From assembly GCA_044349305.1 (NCBI GenBank), contig JBIKRF010000027.1:1-25742 (forward strand): a DNA stretch of 25,742 nt. The letters run 5' to 3'. This DNA is from CAIZGX01 sp044349305. GTDB lineage: Bacteria; Bacteroidota; Bacteroidia; Flavobacteriales_D; Sanyastnellaceae. Position numbers and translations under genes: made by a program. The notes beneath the pieces are model-generated. The model was not told where the DNA came from, did not search any database, and was given only the letters and a program-made list of their open reading frames with translations. Within the stretch, counting starts at the first letter, position 1, and the number at the start of each line of letters is the position of its first letter. Positions 1-8,405 of this stretch are shown here, one piece after another.

Positions 1-1021
1 CTGTTCCCCAAGTAAATGAAGGAACACATTTCGGTGGGAAGTCACCTGCAAACACATTCGCTGCGACACCAATGTAGGTGCCGGTATTGAGCATGGTGTT
101 GATACCGAATTTCGCATGATCGCCTACCAGCGCGCCGCAAAAAGTAAGCCCCGTGTTAATTTCATTTCGATCGACATCGTTTGAAATGGAAATCGTGCTG
201 TAGTTATTCTTCAAGTTACTGCAATTCGAATCGGCTCCGAAATTCACCCAAGAACCAATGACCGCATTTCCTAAAAAACCGTCGTGACCTTTATTACTGA
301 ACGGATGAAAAACAACGTTCGAAGTCTCTCCTCCTATTCTGCATTCTTCACCAAATGACGAAGGCCCGTAGCATTTCGTTCCCATCTTCAACACCGCGTG
401 CTTACCAATGTATAGCGGTCCACGCAACATACTTCCTTCCATCACCTCAGCGCCTTCATCAATAAAGATTGGTCCACTTTCAACATTTAAAACCGCATCG
501 AAAACCTTCGCTGTTGAATGAATGAATAAGTTGGAAGACTCTCCTATGACTCTACAATATTGACTAGGCTTCGCTCCATCATTTTTATTTGCTAAAGCGA
601 AATCCGCACGAAGTAAATAATCGTTTACTGAAAATAGATCTGTTATTCCATTCAACCACATAGCCTCCACTGTCCAAGCACGATGCTCGAAGGAATCCCA
701 ATTCATGTGCAAACCTTTCGCGGCAACGCAGACATCGTGAATGAAGAACGCTTCATTGGATTTCAAACTTTGAATCGCGGCAACCGCTTCTTGGTTTGGA
801 ATGACACGTGCATTGATATACACCTTCTCTCCTGCTGGAATTACACCATAAAGGTCTTGAAGTGAATTTCTTGTTTGAATGAAAACAGAATCATTTTCGA
901 AAAACAATTTCCAACGATTTTGAACGGAATACATTCCGGCAAACAAGTCGGCAATTGCCCGCGTGTGGGATAGCGGTAAGAATGAATTGACCAAGTGGTC
1001 TTCAAAAAGTACGATTTGCAT
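1..1021 (-). CDS. GlmU-like sugar nucleotidyltransferase/acetyltransferase, partial (3' end outside window)
   Basis: About 340 residues are visible, starting MQIVLFEDHL; the reading frame stays open to base 1, so the C-terminus is missing. The N-terminal part is divergent and I do not see the usual GxGTRM pyrophosphorylase signature. From about residue 185 on there are left-handed beta-helix hexapeptide repeats (for example IHSTAKVFDAVLNVESG) and a stretch GSWVNFGADSNCSNLKNNYS. This matches the alternative GlmU family of Bacteroidota (UDP-GlcNAc diphosphorylase / GlcN-1-P N-acetyltransferase, roughly 390-400 residues), so about 50 residues lie beyond the edge. Family function is known for relatives; here it is inferred. 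It begins 11 bases after the stop of the GT-C gene and closes the visible part of the glycan operon, where it could supply UDP-GlcNAc or a related sugar nucleotide. Confidence 0.82.
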   Translation of the reverse strand, partial: MQIVLFEDHLVNSFLPLSHTRAIADLFAGMYSVQNRWKLFFENDSVFIQTRNSLQDLYGVIPAGEKVYINARVIPNQEAVAAIQSLKSNEAFFIHDVCVAAKGLHMNWDSFEHRAWTVEAMWLNGITDLFSVNDYLLRADFALANKNDGAKPSQYCRVIGESSNLFIHSTAKVFDAVLNVESGPIFIDEGAEVMEGSMLRGPLYIGKHAVLKMGTKCYGPSSFGEECRIGGETSNVVFHPFSNKGHDGFLGNAVIGSWVNFGADSNCSNLKNNYSTISISNDVDRNEINTGLTFCGALVGDHAKFGINTMLNTGTYIGVAANVFAGDFPPKCVPSFTWGT

Positions 1022-1032
1022 ATTCTTCAAAT

Positions 1033-2448
1033 TTACGCGCTGCGTTTCAATTTCCAACTTGAAATTCCAACCGCAACAAGAATCGTAAAGAAGAAATAAC
1101 ACGGAACCAAATAGCGCTGCTCAATGAATCCAAGCACACCGCCTAAAACCACGAACAACGCCCATGTGGAAACAAGCCACCAGCGGCCTTTCCAATCTTT
1201 CAGAATTACCGGAATGAAGAGAATTAGCGAGAGCACATTCACCATGAGCAACAAGGCATAGGATCCAACTTTCACTCCTTTTTGAAGGATATTCATTTGT
1301 GCGAACGCTGGACCTGGTATGTTGTCAATTCGAGCCGGAAATAAAAACTGCTTCATCAAACGAAAACGATTCAAAAGATAATAATCGGAAGGATGTTCAT
1401 GCATATATACCGACTTATACTTCCGAGCTCGTGAGACTATTTCATTCCCCAAACTGTCTTTCGAAGTGCCTTCCAATTCGTAATAAAAGCGATGGTAATC
1501 TTCTTTCAGGCTCTTCATTTCCTCAGCACCATAAGCCGTTGTGTAATGACGTTCATTCAAAGGTGAAGTTGTGCATCCGTCTTTCGCAATTAAATAATTC
1601 GACGCAGAATTCGGAACCCAAGGCTGACAATCTTCTCCCCAAGCAATGACCAAATCGCGAATAGCTACTAACTCTTCAGGCATATACCCATAACACGAAG
1701 AAAAGGAATCTACCATTGGAATGAATCGATTCGTCTTCGAATAGTTATATGCCGTCCAACTTCCGAAAGCCAAGAACAACGGCATCCCAAAGAGAATCGA
1801 AGATTTAAAAAAGTGTGCTCGCTTCAACAAAAGAAAATAGAGAACCGGGATGAATAGCACGTGAATTTGTCGGAAGAAAATAGACCATGTCAAAAACAAT
1901 GACGACCAAAAAACGAGTTTCCAATTCCATTCGTTTTTGAAACGAATGGCTAAATAAAACGCGAGAATCAAAAATGAATTTCCAAGGCTATCGGAAAGAA
2001 GCATCGGATCCCAAACAGCAATAAGCAAAGAAACTGCGTAGATACTTCCTGCTATATAATACGCCTTCTTATTCCGAGCAAGATGTCCGGCCAAACGAGC
2101 AACCCAAACAACACTGAGTATTCCAAAAACGAATTGAAGTATGATGACAAACTGATACCCCACAAAGGGATTGAAGACAGCGCTTACTCCTGAATAGATC
2201 GGGACAAAAGCCGGCATGCGACACGCGCTTGTGTAGCCTTGACCTTGCGCCAAAGATTCTGCTGGATTGAAATATCCTGTTGTATCTCCGGCATGAACGG
2301 CGAGACCTTCAAGAGGTCCCGACTGCCAGTAATTTGAATATTGAAAAAAAAGGTAAGCAAAGAGTAAGCACTTAAAAACAACCAAAGCGAAAAAGAAATT
2401 TCTCTCTTCTCGGTTTGAAAGTGGAATGCTTAATCTTGATTCAAACAT
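1033..2448 (-). CDS. GT-C type polytopic membrane glycosyltransferase (ArnT/PMT-like)
   Basis: 471 residues with many hydrophobic segments: one near residues 18-36, several between about 95 and 235, and three near the C-terminus (about 400-468). Between the first segments lies a loop with GDTTGYF (Asp55) followed by ACRMPAFVPIY, resembling the first periplasmic loop of GT-C enzymes, in which an acidic residue is catalytic and an R-x-P motif follows. Such enzymes take a sugar from a polyprenyl-phosphate donor and attach it to an acceptor on the outer face of the inner membrane. The gene start overlaps the end of the DegT aminotransferase gene by 19 bases, which suggests translational coupling. 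With the upstream GT2 and flippase-like genes it would be the final transferase of the pathway. The acceptor (lipid A, O-chain, protein) cannot be told from sequence. A long soluble stretch (about residues 236-400) could be the acceptor-binding periplasmic domain. Confidence 0.75.
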   Translation of the reverse strand: MFESRLSIPLSNREERNFFFALVVFKCLLFAYLFFQYSNYWQSGPLEGLAVHAGDTTGYFNPAESLAQGQGYTSACRMPAFVPIYSGVSAVFNPFVGYQFVIILQFVFGILSVVWVARLAGHLARNKKAYYIAGSIYAVSLLIAVWDPMLLSDSLGNSFLILAFYLAIRFKNEWNWKLVFWSSLFLTWSIFFRQIHVLFIPVLYFLLLKRAHFFKSSILFGMPLFLAFGSWTAYNYSKTNRFIPMVDSFSSCYGYMPEELVAIRDLVIAWGEDCQPWVPNSASNYLIAKDGCTTSPLNERHYTTAYGAEEMKSLKEDYHRFYYELEGTSKDSLGNEIVSRARKYKSVYMHEHPSDYYLLNRFRLMKQFLFPARIDNIPGPAFAQMNILQKGVKVGSYALLLMVNVLSLILFIPVILKDWKGRWWLVSTWALFVVLGGVLGFIEQRYLVPCYFFFTILVAVGISSWKLKRSA

Positions 2449-3566
2449 GCTTTGAAATGTTTGATGACATAATCCATTTCTTCTTGCAACATAGGCACAT
2501 ACAAAGGAAGCACAATACTGCGATCGGCGGCATCTTCAGAGATAGGAAGAGTGATATCTACTCCTCTATTCTTATAGGCTGTTTCGCGGTGAGAAGTCAT
2601 GATGCCTCTTCGGGTTGAAATACCCAAGTCGAGCATTTTCTGCATGATGTCGTTTCTTGAAACTGGGCAAGAAGATTTTATGTATACTGAAAAAGATTGC
2701 CAATTGGTGAAATCGTTTTCGCTCTCGAAAGGCAAACGTACGCATTCGATATCCTTCAATTCATTCAAATAAAATTGTGCAATTTCTCTTCTTCGTTCAA
2801 CGATGAAATCTAATTTTTCCAGTTGACGAATCCCTACCGCCGCCTGAATATCGGTCATTCGGTAGTTGTATCCAACTTCCAAATGATCTTCCACAATAAC
2901 CTTATCGCTCAAGTGGCGAACGCGATCGTTCACGCTCATGCCGTGTTGACGCAAGCGTTTCAAACGCTCTGCGTATTCCGGGTTTGAAGTGGCAATCATA
3001 CCACCGTCTCCCGTTGTAATGACTTTTCTCGGATGGAAGGAAAAGCAAACCAAGTCTGAATGCGAACCAATTTTTTTCCCTTTGTAGGACGAACCCGCGG
3101 CACAAGCAGCGTCCTCAATTAAGATTAGGCTGTGCTTCGCGCATAACGTTTTTATTTCGTCTATCTCAAAAGGAAGTCCAATCTGATGAACACCAATAAT
3201 GGCCTTCGTCTTTGAAGTAATCTTCGTTTCAACATCTGCAGGATTTATGTTGTAAGTCTCTGACTTTACCTCTGCAAAAACAGGTGTTGCGCCGACATAA
3301 ACGATGGCATTAGCCGTAGCGATGTAGCTCATGCTCGGACAAATAACCTCATCGCCCGGACCAATGCCCGCAGCGATTAACGATAAGTGCAAAGCGGTTG
3401 TGCAATTGCTCACAGCCACTGCATATTCACTTCCCACGTATTGCGCAAACTTCTCTTCAAACTCTGCCACACGTGGACCTTGAGTCACCCAATTCGTTAG
3501 AATGGTGTCGTAGGCCAACTGCGCTTCTTCAACTCCTAAGTATGGTTTTGCTACTGGGATTTTCAT
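2430..3566 (-). CDS. DegT/DnrJ/EryC1/StrS-family PLP-dependent sugar aminotransferase
   Basis: 378 residues from the ATG at 3566, chosen because it forms an ATGA overlap with the stop of the upstream SDR gene; a TTG three codons further up (3575) is also open. The fold-type I signature is clear: the loop SNCTTALHLSLIAAGIGPGD, IEDAACAAGSSYKGKKIGS, and SFHPRKVITTGDGGM, whose lysine (residue 181) should form the internal aldimine with PLP. The length is normal for the family. These enzymes aminate keto-sugar nucleotides, as ArnB, PglE, WlbC or PseC do. The likely substrate is the keto product of the neighbouring SDR (3563-4555) or of the Gfo/Idh oxidoreductase (10201-11211). Position of the amino group and sugar identity are not predictable from sequence. 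Confidence 0.92.
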   Translation of the reverse strand: MKIPVAKPYLGVEEAQLAYDTILTNWVTQGPRVAEFEEKFAQYVGSEYAVAVSNCTTALHLSLIAAGIGPGDEVICPSMSYIATANAIVYVGATPVFAEVKSETYNINPADVETKITSKTKAIIGVHQIGLPFEIDEIKTLCAKHSLILIEDAACAAGSSYKGKKIGSHSDLVCFSFHPRKVITTGDGGMIATSNPEYAERLKRLRQHGMSVNDRVRHLSDKVIVEDHLEVGYNYRMTDIQAAVGIRQLEKLDFIVERRREIAQFYLNELKDIECVRLPFESENDFTNWQSFSVYIKSSCPVSRNDIMQKMLDLGISTRRGIMTSHRETAYKNRGVDITLPISEDAADRSIVLPLYVPMLQEEMDYVIKHFKACLNQD

Positions 3567-4555
3567 TTTTTCCAATTTTGAAGTTCTATTTCCTTCATCA
3601 AGTCGTTCGATTGATTTAACGCTTGGTAATATGCTGTCGTTTCTCTCAATCCTTCACGGAAATCTTTCTCGTTTGAAAAGCCTGTCAGTGCTTTGAACTT
3701 CGATGGATTCACCCACAAGCGTGGCACATCGGCCGGACGATCTTCTTCAAACCGAATGTTCATTCGGTCTTTCAATCCCATTTCTTCAATGAGCACTTCC
3801 ATGAGTTCCTTCATGGTTATTTCAGCGCCCGTACCGATATTTATTATTTCTCCAACTAACTTTTCATTATCCAAGAGTTGAACCAAAGCGCGAGCAGTAT
3901 CTTTCACAAAAAAGAAATCACGCGTAACATCCCCTTTCCCAAAAACAACAGGAGCTTCTCCGTTTAACATGCGAACAATGCTGCGCGGAATAATCTCTCC
4001 TGCATCTCCCTCGTAATGCGCACGAGGACCGTAGTTATTGAATATTCGTGTGATGACTGTTTGAAGTCCGTAACAAATATTATAAGAATACGTGTAGTTT
4101 TCTCCAGCCAACTTGCTGCTTCCATAAACCGTTTTCGGCGCAGGAACACCAAACTCATCGATCGGAAAAGTCTTGATGTCTCCGTAAATCTCTGAAGTTG
4201 AAATGTAAAAAAACTTCGAAACGTTCTCTTGTCGAGCAGCTTCTAAAACGCGAAGTGATCCTTCCGCATTTACCCGATGGTTTTCAAAAGGACTGTGAAT
4301 AGAATGTCGAACACCCAAGCAAGCCAGATGATAAACCACGTCTACTCCCTTCATGATTTCATTCACTTGAGCCTCATCACATATATCTCCTTCCGCGAAT
4401 TGAAAAGCATTGCTCTCCAATGCGGATTCAAGATTCCGTAATTTACCATTCGATAAATTATCGAATCCTATTACGCTGTGTCCCGCTTCAAGCAGGGCAT
4501 CTGTGAGGTGCGAGCCAATGAATCCGGCAGCACCGGTAACTAAAATCTTGCTCAT
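3563..4555 (-). CDS. Extended SDR, NAD-dependent sugar-nucleotide epimerase/decarboxylase-like
   Basis: 330 residues. The N-terminal Rossmann motif is GAAGFIG (residues 8-14), and the catalytic Tyr-Lys pair is in VYGSSK (Y144, K148). The active-site strand reads STSEIYGD, with Ser-Glu where RmlB-type 4,6-dehydratases have Asp-Glu. The SE pair is what UDP-xylose synthase and the C-terminal half of ArnA (UDP-GlcA decarboxylases) carry, so a decarboxylase is one option; a 4-epimerase is another. TRDFFFVKD (around residue 212) is the usual substrate-binding arginine segment. The gene overlaps the small membrane protein upstream and the aminotransferase downstream by ATGA in both cases. It should provide a keto or epimerised sugar nucleotide for the DegT enzyme next door. 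Confidence 0.9.
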   Translation of the reverse strand: MSKILVTGAAGFIGSHLTDALLEAGHSVIGFDNLSNGKLRNLESALESNAFQFAEGDICDEAQVNEIMKGVDVVYHLACLGVRHSIHSPFENHRVNAEGSLRVLEAARQENVSKFFYISTSEIYGDIKTFPIDEFGVPAPKTVYGSSKLAGENYTYSYNICYGLQTVITRIFNNYGPRAHYEGDAGEIIPRSIVRMLNGEAPVVFGKGDVTRDFFFVKDTARALVQLLDNEKLVGEIINIGTGAEITMKELMEVLIEEMGLKDRMNIRFEEDRPADVPRLWVNPSKFKALTGFSNEKDFREGLRETTAYYQALNQSNDLMKEIELQNWKK

Positions 4556-4932
4556 GCTCTTTTCAGATTAATCACGAAAACCCCTGCAATGATGAGGGCA
4601 ATTCCAACAATGTTGTTCCATGCTAGTTTCTCTCCGAAGAATACTGCTGCTACTGACGCGGTGAGAATAAAATTCACTGCAGCGCTTACAGGTATAACAT
4701 AACTGAAATCACTCAGCGACAGCGCCTTGAATAAAACCAATGCTGAAACGAAAATGATTCCCATTCCGAAGAACACCTTCGGTTCAAACAAGAATGCGAA
4801 ATAATCCTTAACTGAAGCCAGACCGCGCTGTTCTGCGCCCCAACTGTTCAGGGTTAATTTAATGAGCGATGCGCCAACAACAGATAGCGTGGCATACAAG
4901 GCCGAAAGTCCGAAAATTACAATCTTACTCAT
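4552..4932 (-). CDS. Small EamA/SMR-type membrane protein, ArnE/ArnF-like flippase subunit candidate
   Basis: 126 residues with four hydrophobic helices (about 3-22, 51-69, 74-97 and 107-122). The segment VIPVSAAVNFILTASVAAVFFGEKLAWNN is typical of half-size EamA/SMR transporters, with a conserved Glu (GEK) between helices 3 and 4. ArnE/ArnF are proteins of this size and fold that flip undecaprenyl-phosphate-aminoarabinose, and SMR-type proteins often accompany polyprenyl-phosphate GT2 enzymes. The gene overlaps the GT2 gene by 8 bases and the SDR gene by 4, which fits a single coupled pathway. Only one half-size gene is present, so it may work as a homodimer. A multidrug or guanidinium exporter is the alternative, but the operon makes this less likely. 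Confidence 0.78.
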   Translation of the reverse strand: MSKIVIFGLSALYATLSVVGASLIKLTLNSWGAEQRGLASVKDYFAFLFEPKVFFGMGIIFVSALVLFKALSLSDFSYVIPVSAAVNFILTASVAAVFFGEKLAWNNIVGIALIIAGVFVINLKRA

Positions 4933-5860
4933 TCTTCAATATCTCTTCTACAACCGCCTCGGGTCGTTTGTTTACTTCATCGAAAATACGCCACAAGTAT
5001 TCGCCAATAACACCCAACATAACAATCACCAATCCCAAAAGGAACGTGATTAGCGAGGTCACCGTTGCAAATCCGGGCTCCGATATCTTGCCCGTTATTC
5101 CACCAATTAACATGAGTATTCCATATCCAAAACTGAAGAACGAAACACACATACCAATGAATGAAATGAATCGAATTGGAACAACAGAAAATCCTAAAAA
5201 CGAATCGAGGAACAACTTCCATTTTTTTGAAAAAGTCCATCCACTCTTTCCACTTGAACGCTCTCTTCTTTCGTATTCGATAACATACGGTTTGAATCCA
5301 AGCCAATGCGAGAACAGCGAGCGATTGATGTTCTTCGACGTGTTCTTCAAATACTGCAAAATACTTCCATCCCAAAATGCGATATCGAATCCGCTTTCTG
5401 GAAAATCTTTCATCACAAACAACTTCACCAAGATGTAATAAAGCTTAGCATAAAGACGCGTTAGTAAAGGATCTTTCCTTTTCTTCGCTCGCACTGCCGT
5501 GATGTACTTCTCTCCGTTCAACCACAGTTGTGCCATTTCAGGAATGAGTTCCAGCGGGTCTTGAAGGTCTGCAGCGTAGATCGTGCAGGCATCTCCAGTT
5601 ACCAATTTCAATCCGGCATTGCTTGCGCAGATAGCGCCGAAATTGCGCGTTAAGCGAACCACTTGGGTGTCTTGAATCAAGTGTCGATGCTTCAACAATT
5701 CATCCCACGTACCGTCTTTACTTCCATCGTCAACGCAAACCAATTCCAACGCAAGGTTCATGCTGTTCAATTGCTTCTCCACTTCTTGCATGTTGTGAAA
5801 AAGCGGAAGAATGAATTCTTCTACATGAAAACACGGAATGACTACAGATACTTTCTTCAT
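4925..5860 (-). CDS. GT2 glycosyltransferase, GtrB/ArnC/DPM1-like polyprenyl-phosphate sugar synthase
   Basis: The start at 5860 (MKKVSVVIPCF, 311 residues) gives an ATGA overlap with the upstream gene; a start 9 codons earlier is possible but adds MGCFKCICF. The GT-A domain shows VCVDDGSKDGTW (residues 41-52), the metal-binding AADLQDPLELIPEMA (96-110), and ERRERSSGKSGWTFSKKW (197-214), the R-x-x-G-x-S/K region shared by GtrB and ArnC. Two C-terminal transmembrane hairpins (about 226-256 and 264-289) are followed by a basic and acidic tail. Family members transfer a sugar from a nucleotide donor onto undecaprenyl phosphate on the cytoplasmic face. The adjacent SMR-like gene would flip the product and the GT-C enzyme (1033-2448) would use it. 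Confidence 0.92.
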   Translation of the reverse strand: MKKVSVVIPCFHVEEFILPLFHNMQEVEKQLNSMNLALELVCVDDGSKDGTWDELLKHRHLIQDTQVVRLTRNFGAICASNAGLKLVTGDACTIYAADLQDPLELIPEMAQLWLNGEKYITAVRAKKRKDPLLTRLYAKLYYILVKLFVMKDFPESGFDIAFWDGSILQYLKNTSKNINRSLFSHWLGFKPYVIEYERRERSSGKSGWTFSKKWKLFLDSFLGFSVVPIRFISFIGMCVSFFSFGYGILMLIGGITGKISEPGFATVTSLITFLLGLVIVMLGVIGEYLWRIFDEVNKRPEAVVEEILKNE

Positions 5861-6825
5861 GAAACAAATGCATTTAAAGCATCCCAATTTACGGAATTTA
5901 GCGCTAATGTATAAATAGGCTGAACGCTAGTGCGTGCGCCAAAACCTTCTTTCTGTTGCGAAATACCCAAAGCCAATGATGCGCCTTGATTGTTGGTACT
6001 TGTTCCAAAATCTATGTAATTCTTTTGAGAAAACGTCTCTTGAATAAGTGTTGCGAATAACAAGTCCAATGCGCCTTTCTCCTTCCCTTCCAAGGTAGAG
6101 GCGATGTATTGAAACCGCACACAATTGGGGGTATTGAAGCACAAAATACCCGCACATATTTCTTCTCCATTGAAGGCAGCGTGCAGTTCAATTTCATTTG
6201 GAAATCTTTTTTGCAAATCAAGTATCTCACTTCTAGAATGCGCCGGTGTTGAAGAATAAGCGGCAAGCAAATCTTCCACTATGGTGTAATACGAATCGAA
6301 GTCTTCCGATACGCGAATGGCTATTCCTTCCTTCACCGCTTTCTTCATTCCGCGCACTCTGCGTTCTTGAAACTTCGGAACGTTAGATGGAATGATAACC
6401 GGATTCACGTGTTGCCCTGTGCATTTCGCACCAGCGAGAAAAAGCATGTGGACGTCTTCCTGAGCGGGCACCTGATGGTACATGAACGGAATGGTTTTAT
6501 AATGCAACTGCTCTATTCCTTTTCCTTCCAGATATTGAAGAAAAGCTACAAACAGTTTATGAAATTCATCGAGCCGAATGTTGTGCGAAAGCACCCATCC
6601 CCCGTATGTTAACCCTTGGTGCGCGAAGGCTTCTCTTCCACTTTCATTCATAGACAACACACCCACCAATTCTTCCTCATCGAAAGCCAGCAACGAATGA
6701 TCGTTGAACTTCGCTCCGTGATAATCGATAAAATTCCGCGTGAGATGAAAGGTTCCATTTTTACTGTTGGAAACAAATTCCTCCCATTGCTTGCGATGGT
6801 CTTCTGTGTATCGAATTATTTTCAT
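5857..6825 (-). CDS. FemAB/GNAT-like acyltransferase in glycan operon
   Basis: 322 residues, cytoplasmic, no signal peptide or membrane helix. The layout is a double GNAT fold as in FemAB and Acetyltransf_6 proteins: an N-terminal half with LLAFDEEELVGVLSMNESG and HQGLTYGGWVL, a RRVRGMKKAVKEGIAIRV basic link (about residue 153-172), and a C-terminal half with ELHAAFNGEEICAGILCF and LDLLFATLIQETFSQKNYIDFGT. FemAB relatives transfer aminoacyl or acyl groups, often to amino groups of sugars or peptidoglycan precursors, and similar genes occur in exopolysaccharide loci. The ATGA overlaps on both sides tie it to the pathway. It may N-acylate the amino sugar made by the DegT enzyme, but this is inference; donor and acceptor are unknown. 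Confidence 0.72.
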   Translation of the reverse strand: MKIIRYTEDHRKQWEEFVSNSKNGTFHLTRNFIDYHGAKFNDHSLLAFDEEELVGVLSMNESGREAFAHQGLTYGGWVLSHNIRLDEFHKLFVAFLQYLEGKGIEQLHYKTIPFMYHQVPAQEDVHMLFLAGAKCTGQHVNPVIIPSNVPKFQERRVRGMKKAVKEGIAIRVSEDFDSYYTIVEDLLAAYSSTPAHSRSEILDLQKRFPNEIELHAAFNGEEICAGILCFNTPNCVRFQYIASTLEGKEKGALDLLFATLIQETFSQKNYIDFGTSTNNQGASLALGISQQKEGFGARTSVQPIYTLALNSVNWDALNAFVS

Positions 6826-7739
6826 TGATTATCCTCCAATACGGCAACGCCAAAACCTGTTTTTCCATTTTGATTTCCGTTGTAAAACAGAAATCGTTTT
6901 CCATTTACATCGACCACACAAGGATAGCAAACCGATTCGTTTTCCCACGATTCGCTTCCAACTGAAAAATTCAACTCATTGTCCTGCCTTACCCATGAAT
7001 AGCCGTCTTCAGAGGTGGCGTATCCCAATCGGTATCCTAAAGATTTCGTTCGAACACTGTAAAACATTTCAAATCCGTTTTTCTTTTTCATCACCCATGG
7101 TCTTCCAAAACCGAACTCATCTTCGTTTTGAAATTGAATGCAATCGTGTTGATCAACTTCCCAATTTAATCCGTCTGTTGAAACCGCATGATGAATGCGA
7201 TACGTTGGCACTTCCTTTCCGTTTACCGCTATCCATGAGAATGCACCGACATACCACATGCGCATTTTTTCTCCTTCTTGAAGAATAGAAACTGCACTTC
7301 GAATATCGGGTTCTGATTCTGTTGGAAGTAAAACCGGATTGACTTGAAAGCGCTGAAACGAGCCATCTGCTTGCTCTTTCGCTACGCCGGAAAAATATCT
7401 ATACGGCACATCTGTTGTGCGTTGCACTCCTAAGTAGTACAACCAATTTTCATTTTCATGTTGAAGGAATTGCAACGGACAAACGCCACCGTCGTCGAAT
7501 GAACCTTCGGTTCCAATATCGAGCAGCACGTCTTCACTTCGAAAAATAATTTCAGAAGGATTGTGTGCTGAAACATCTACATAACTGATTCTTCCGTTGA
7601 AGTCTTCATCCATGGAATAGTAATAGACACGAAGAACATCTTCATTTAAAACACGCACGGTAGGAATAGCAGCGTATTGCTGCGACCATTCCAAAATCGG
7701 ATTGGCTTCGACAATTCTACCGATGCGCTTCCACTTCAT
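6822..7739 (-). CDS. Five-blade beta-propeller, glycosidase-like protein (GH43/GH32/GH68 superfamily-like)
   Basis: 305 residues without a signal peptide, so apparently cytoplasmic. Repeated propeller-like segments are visible: LRVYYYSMDEDFNGRISYVD, ENWLYYLGVQRTTDVPYRYF, KMRMWYVGAFSWIAVNGKEV, GFEMFYSVRTKSLGYRLGYA and KRFLFYNGNQNGKTGFGVAV. The phrases HHAVSTDGLNWE and GYATSEDGYSWV are the usual aspartate-turn motif of this superfamily, and PDIRSAVS and ENESVCYPCVV fit conserved acidic positions. Such proteins often sit in polysaccharide biosynthesis clusters without a proven reaction. ATGA overlaps occur at both ends. It might be a retaining or trimming enzyme or a sugar-binding scaffold; hydrolysis inside a biosynthetic operon is not established. 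Confidence 0.75.
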   Translation of the reverse strand: MKWKRIGRIVEANPILEWSQQYAAIPTVRVLNEDVLRVYYYSMDEDFNGRISYVDVSAHNPSEIIFRSEDVLLDIGTEGSFDDGGVCPLQFLQHENENWLYYLGVQRTTDVPYRYFSGVAKEQADGSFQRFQVNPVLLPTESEPDIRSAVSILQEGEKMRMWYVGAFSWIAVNGKEVPTYRIHHAVSTDGLNWEVDQHDCIQFQNEDEFGFGRPWVMKKKNGFEMFYSVRTKSLGYRLGYATSEDGYSWVRQDNELNFSVGSESWENESVCYPCVVDVNGKRFLFYNGNQNGKTGFGVAVLEDNQ

Positions 7740-8404
7740 CGCGGAGTAAGTTTATGGTATGCGCGACATGAAACGGGCGAGATATCTTTTCCTTTTACAA
7801 TTGAATCTTCGGGAATGTTCTTCACTACCAATGCTCCGGATGAAAGAAGGCAATCGTCGCCAATGCTAACGGCGTTGTTTACTGTGCTGTTCACGCCGAG
7901 GAAACAATTCTTTCCAACGGTAACTCCTCCGCTTATAACCACGTGCGAAGAAATGAAGCAATTGTCATCAACTTTTGAATGGTGACCAATATGATTGCCG
8001 CTCCACAACACGACGTTGTTTCCAATTTCCGTAAAAGGTTGAAGGGTATTGTCTTCAAAAATGAAAACGTGCTCACCCAATTTTACGTTTCTCCAAACGA
8101 AAGCATAAGAGCTGACGTAGGAAGCGATTTCATATCCGAGTGCTTTCGCCTCGAGATATACTTGTGTACGAAGCCTGTTCAGTTTAGTGTACACACAAGC
8201 CCCGAAGAACGCGTGTTCTGAAGGGGCATACAATTGAGCAATGTCTTCAAAAGCCACCAAAGGCAATCCGAAAATATCTTCCTTGTTGATGTATTCGCGA
8301 TGCACGCAGAACGCTACAACTTCGTAATCGCTGTCGTGCGTAAAGTATTCGTAGGCGATTTCCGCGAACTCTGTATTTCCAAAAATGATTAGTTTGTTCT
8401 TCAT
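7736..8404 (-). CDS. PglD/NeuD-family sugar O/N-acyltransferase (left-handed beta-helix)
   Basis: 222 residues. The N-terminal PglD_N-like alpha/beta domain (MKNKLIIFGNTEFAEIAYEY to about residue 90) would bind the nucleotide sugar. The C-terminal hexapeptide repeat domain (about 105-205) carries LGEHVFIFEDNTLQPF, SGNHIGHHSKVDDNCF and SSHVVISGGVTVGKNC; the histidines around 138-142 occupy the position of the catalytic base in PglD-type enzymes. The length fits the family. These enzymes usually acetylate an amino group on UDP-sugars. Here a partner would be the DegT aminotransferase product. The start lies 1 base beyond the stop of the methyltransferase gene, and its end overlaps the next gene by ATGA. 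Confidence 0.9.
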   Translation of the reverse strand: MKNKLIIFGNTEFAEIAYEYFTHDSDYEVVAFCVHREYINKEDIFGLPLVAFEDIAQLYAPSEHAFFGACVYTKLNRLRTQVYLEAKALGYEIASYVSSYAFVWRNVKLGEHVFIFEDNTLQPFTEIGNNVVLWSGNHIGHHSKVDDNCFISSHVVISGGVTVGKNCFLGVNSTVNNAVSIGDDCLLSSGALVVKNIPEDSIVKGKDISPVSCRAYHKLTPR

Positions 8405-8405
8405 G

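Noticed and set aside
4869..5438. 189-codon plus-strand open frame
   Set aside because: It is antisense to the GT2 and flippase genes, which have clear family motifs and overlapping starts; no domain is visible in it.
6767..7288. 173-codon plus-strand open frame
   Set aside because: Antisense to the FemAB-like and propeller genes, whose reading frames are well supported.
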